A DNA stretch of 6,039 bases from an uncultured Rikenellaceae bacterium (GTDB taxonomy: Bacteria; Bacteroidota; Bacteroidia; Bacteroidales; Rikenellaceae). A program made the translations under genes and the position numbers. Below the pieces are notes generated by a model. That model worked only from the letters and a program-made list of their open reading frames with translations. It had not been told where the DNA came from and ran no database searches. Location: contig CASDWR010000130.1 of the NCBI GenBank assembly GCA_949284665.1, positions 1-6,039 of the forward strand. The letters run 5' to 3'. Shown piece by piece: positions 5,232 to 6,039 of this stretch (within the stretch, counting starts at the first letter, position 1; every line of letters begins with the position of its first letter).

Positions 5232-5855
5232 CTATTTTTCGATTAAGTCTTTATTTCTGCTTCTATGTACCCAAATAATGACACCGACGATTATCAAAGC
5301 CATCGGCGGGAGCAACATCAGGCTGTTGTTCATATACCCGTGCTCATAGCACCACTGAGGGATTACCTGATATCCCCAAAGCATTCCCGACCCGAATAAT
5401 TCGCGGAAAAAAGCAATGATTATCAGTATCATACCATATCCGGCGCCATTCCCGAGTCCATCCAGAAACGCCGGCCACGGTTTGTTGCCAAGTGCGAAAG
5501 CTTCGACACGTCCCATAATGATACAGTTGGTGATAATCAGTCCGACAAATACGGAAAGCTGTTTGCTTACATCATATACGTAGGCTTTCAATACCTGATC
5601 GACCAGAATAACCAACGTAGCGATAACCACCAACTGAACAATAATCCGAATACGAGAAGGTATTCCCTTCCGCAGGGCGGACATGATGAGGTTCGAAAAT
5701 GCCGTAACGACCGTTACCGACAAAGCCATCACAAAAGCCGGTTTGAGTTTGGCAGTTACGGCCAGTGAAGAACAGATACCAAGAATTTGGACGATCACCG
5801 GGTTGCTTGCACTCAACGGGCCCAACAGCAACTTCATGTTTTTAGCCGAAAACAT
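5232..5855 (-). CDS. nqrD: Na+-translocating NADH:quinone oxidoreductase subunit D
   Basis: NqrD is a six-helix membrane subunit related to NqrE and RnfE. Together they hold the intramembrane iron centre of NQR. With the start used here it has 207 residues, near the 210 of Vibrio. Cys28 in LGICSSLAVTAKLKPAF and Cys111 in LIITNCIIMGRVEAFALG match the iron ligands known in Vibrio. FFRELFGSGMLWG and the C-terminal IIWVHRSRNKDLIEK are also typical of the family. Three starts are possible: GTG at 5888, ATG at 5879 and ATG at 5855. I prefer 5855 because MFSAKNMKLLLGPLSASNP aligns with the Vibrio N-terminus and because AAGGAGAG lies at good spacing before it, just after the nqrC stop. The ATG at 5879 would overlap nqrC by eight bases and add eight charged residues (MSKKEREP); it cannot be excluded. 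Confidence 0.93.
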   Translation of the reverse strand: MFSAKNMKLLLGPLSASNPVIVQILGICSSLAVTAKLKPAFVMALSVTVVTAFSNLIMSALRKGIPSRIRIIVQLVVIATLVILVDQVLKAYVYDVSKQLSVFVGLIITNCIIMGRVEAFALGNKPWPAFLDGLGNGAGYGMILIIIAFFRELFGSGMLWGYQVIPQWCYEHGYMNNSLMLLPPMALIIVGVIIWVHRSRNKDLIEK

Positions 5856-5871
5856 CGGCTCTCTCTCCTTC

Positions 5872-6039
5872 TTACTCATTGTTTTCACTGTTATTTGTTT
5901 CGTTTGAGATCACGGTTTGTGCAGCGGCTTTCTGCTTTTCGATATATGGCAGATAATCCGACAAACACTCTTTAAGCATGGATTCCACCCCGCGGCTGGT
6001 AATCGTACCCCCCGACACGGCATCGACTGCATTGATGTC
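5872..6039 (-). CDS. nqrC: Na+-translocating NADH:quinone oxidoreductase subunit C, 3' end
   Basis: This is the last 55 residues of NqrC, missing its N-terminal part beyond the right edge; it was read by translating the minus strand from 6039. NqrC is a membrane-anchored subunit with a large periplasmic domain carrying FMN bound covalently to threonine by a phosphoester bond. The visible part contains that site: DAVSGGTITSRGVESML, with the modified residue expected at fragment Thr12 (6004-6006), where the family has the S/T-G-A/G-T pattern. After LSDYLPYIEKQK it ends in a hydrophilic tail rich in Ala, Asn, Ser and Glu, ending in ENNE. The TAA stop (5872-5874) lies 16 bases before the preferred nqrD start, consistent with one operon in the standard order. 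Attachment of FMN needs the ApbE flavin transferase, which is not encoded in this window. Confidence 0.93.
   Translation of the reverse strand, partial: DINAVDAVSGGTITSRGVESMLKECLSDYLPYIEKQKAAAQTVISNETNNSENNE

Overview
The window looks like a chromosomal segment of an anaerobic member of the Bacteroidota, most likely order Bacteroidales. Three things suggest this: the sequence style of the Na+-translocating NADH:quinone oxidoreductase (NQR) subunits, two TATATTTG boxes matching the Bacteroidota -7 promoter element (TAnnTTTG), and weak or absent Shine-Dalgarno sites at several starts. The genus cannot be fixed from sequence reading alone. No tRNA, rRNA, CRISPR array or insertion sequence was seen.

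Layout. Positions 1-1322 (+) carry the end of a zinc/manganese-type ABC transporter operon: a substrate-binding protein cut by the left edge (znuA-like), overlapping by ATGA with its ATPase (znuC-like). No permease gene follows. Positions 1323-1421 hold two adjacent hairpins that appear to serve the two converging transcripts in opposite directions. Positions 1407-1697 (-) encode a 96-residue protein of unknown function. Positions 1746-2963 (-) encode a 405-residue protein joining a three-helix SemiSWEET (PQ-loop) membrane domain to a complete ADP-dependent NAD(P)H-hydrate dehydratase (NnrD) domain. Its upstream region has a well-formed Bacteroidota promoter (TTTG, 20 bases, TATATTTG) and a leader that can fold right at its expected 5' end. 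Positions 3240-3308 hold tandem hairpins ending the NQR operon. Positions 3326-6039 (-) are the distal part of that operon: nqrF, nqrE, nqrD and the 3' end of nqrC, transcribed C to D to E to F.

How they fit together. NQR oxidises NADH, reduces quinone and pumps Na+. NnrD repairs hydrated, damaged NADH and NADPH. The neighbourhood therefore pairs an NADH consumer with an NADH repair enzyme, although they are separate transcription units and the link may be accidental. The most unusual item is the SemiSWEET-NnrD fusion: the reading frame is intact, the topology is plausible with the enzyme on the cytoplasmic side, and the linker is encoded by a GC-rich imperfect palindrome that could be a short intergenic repeat captured into the frame.
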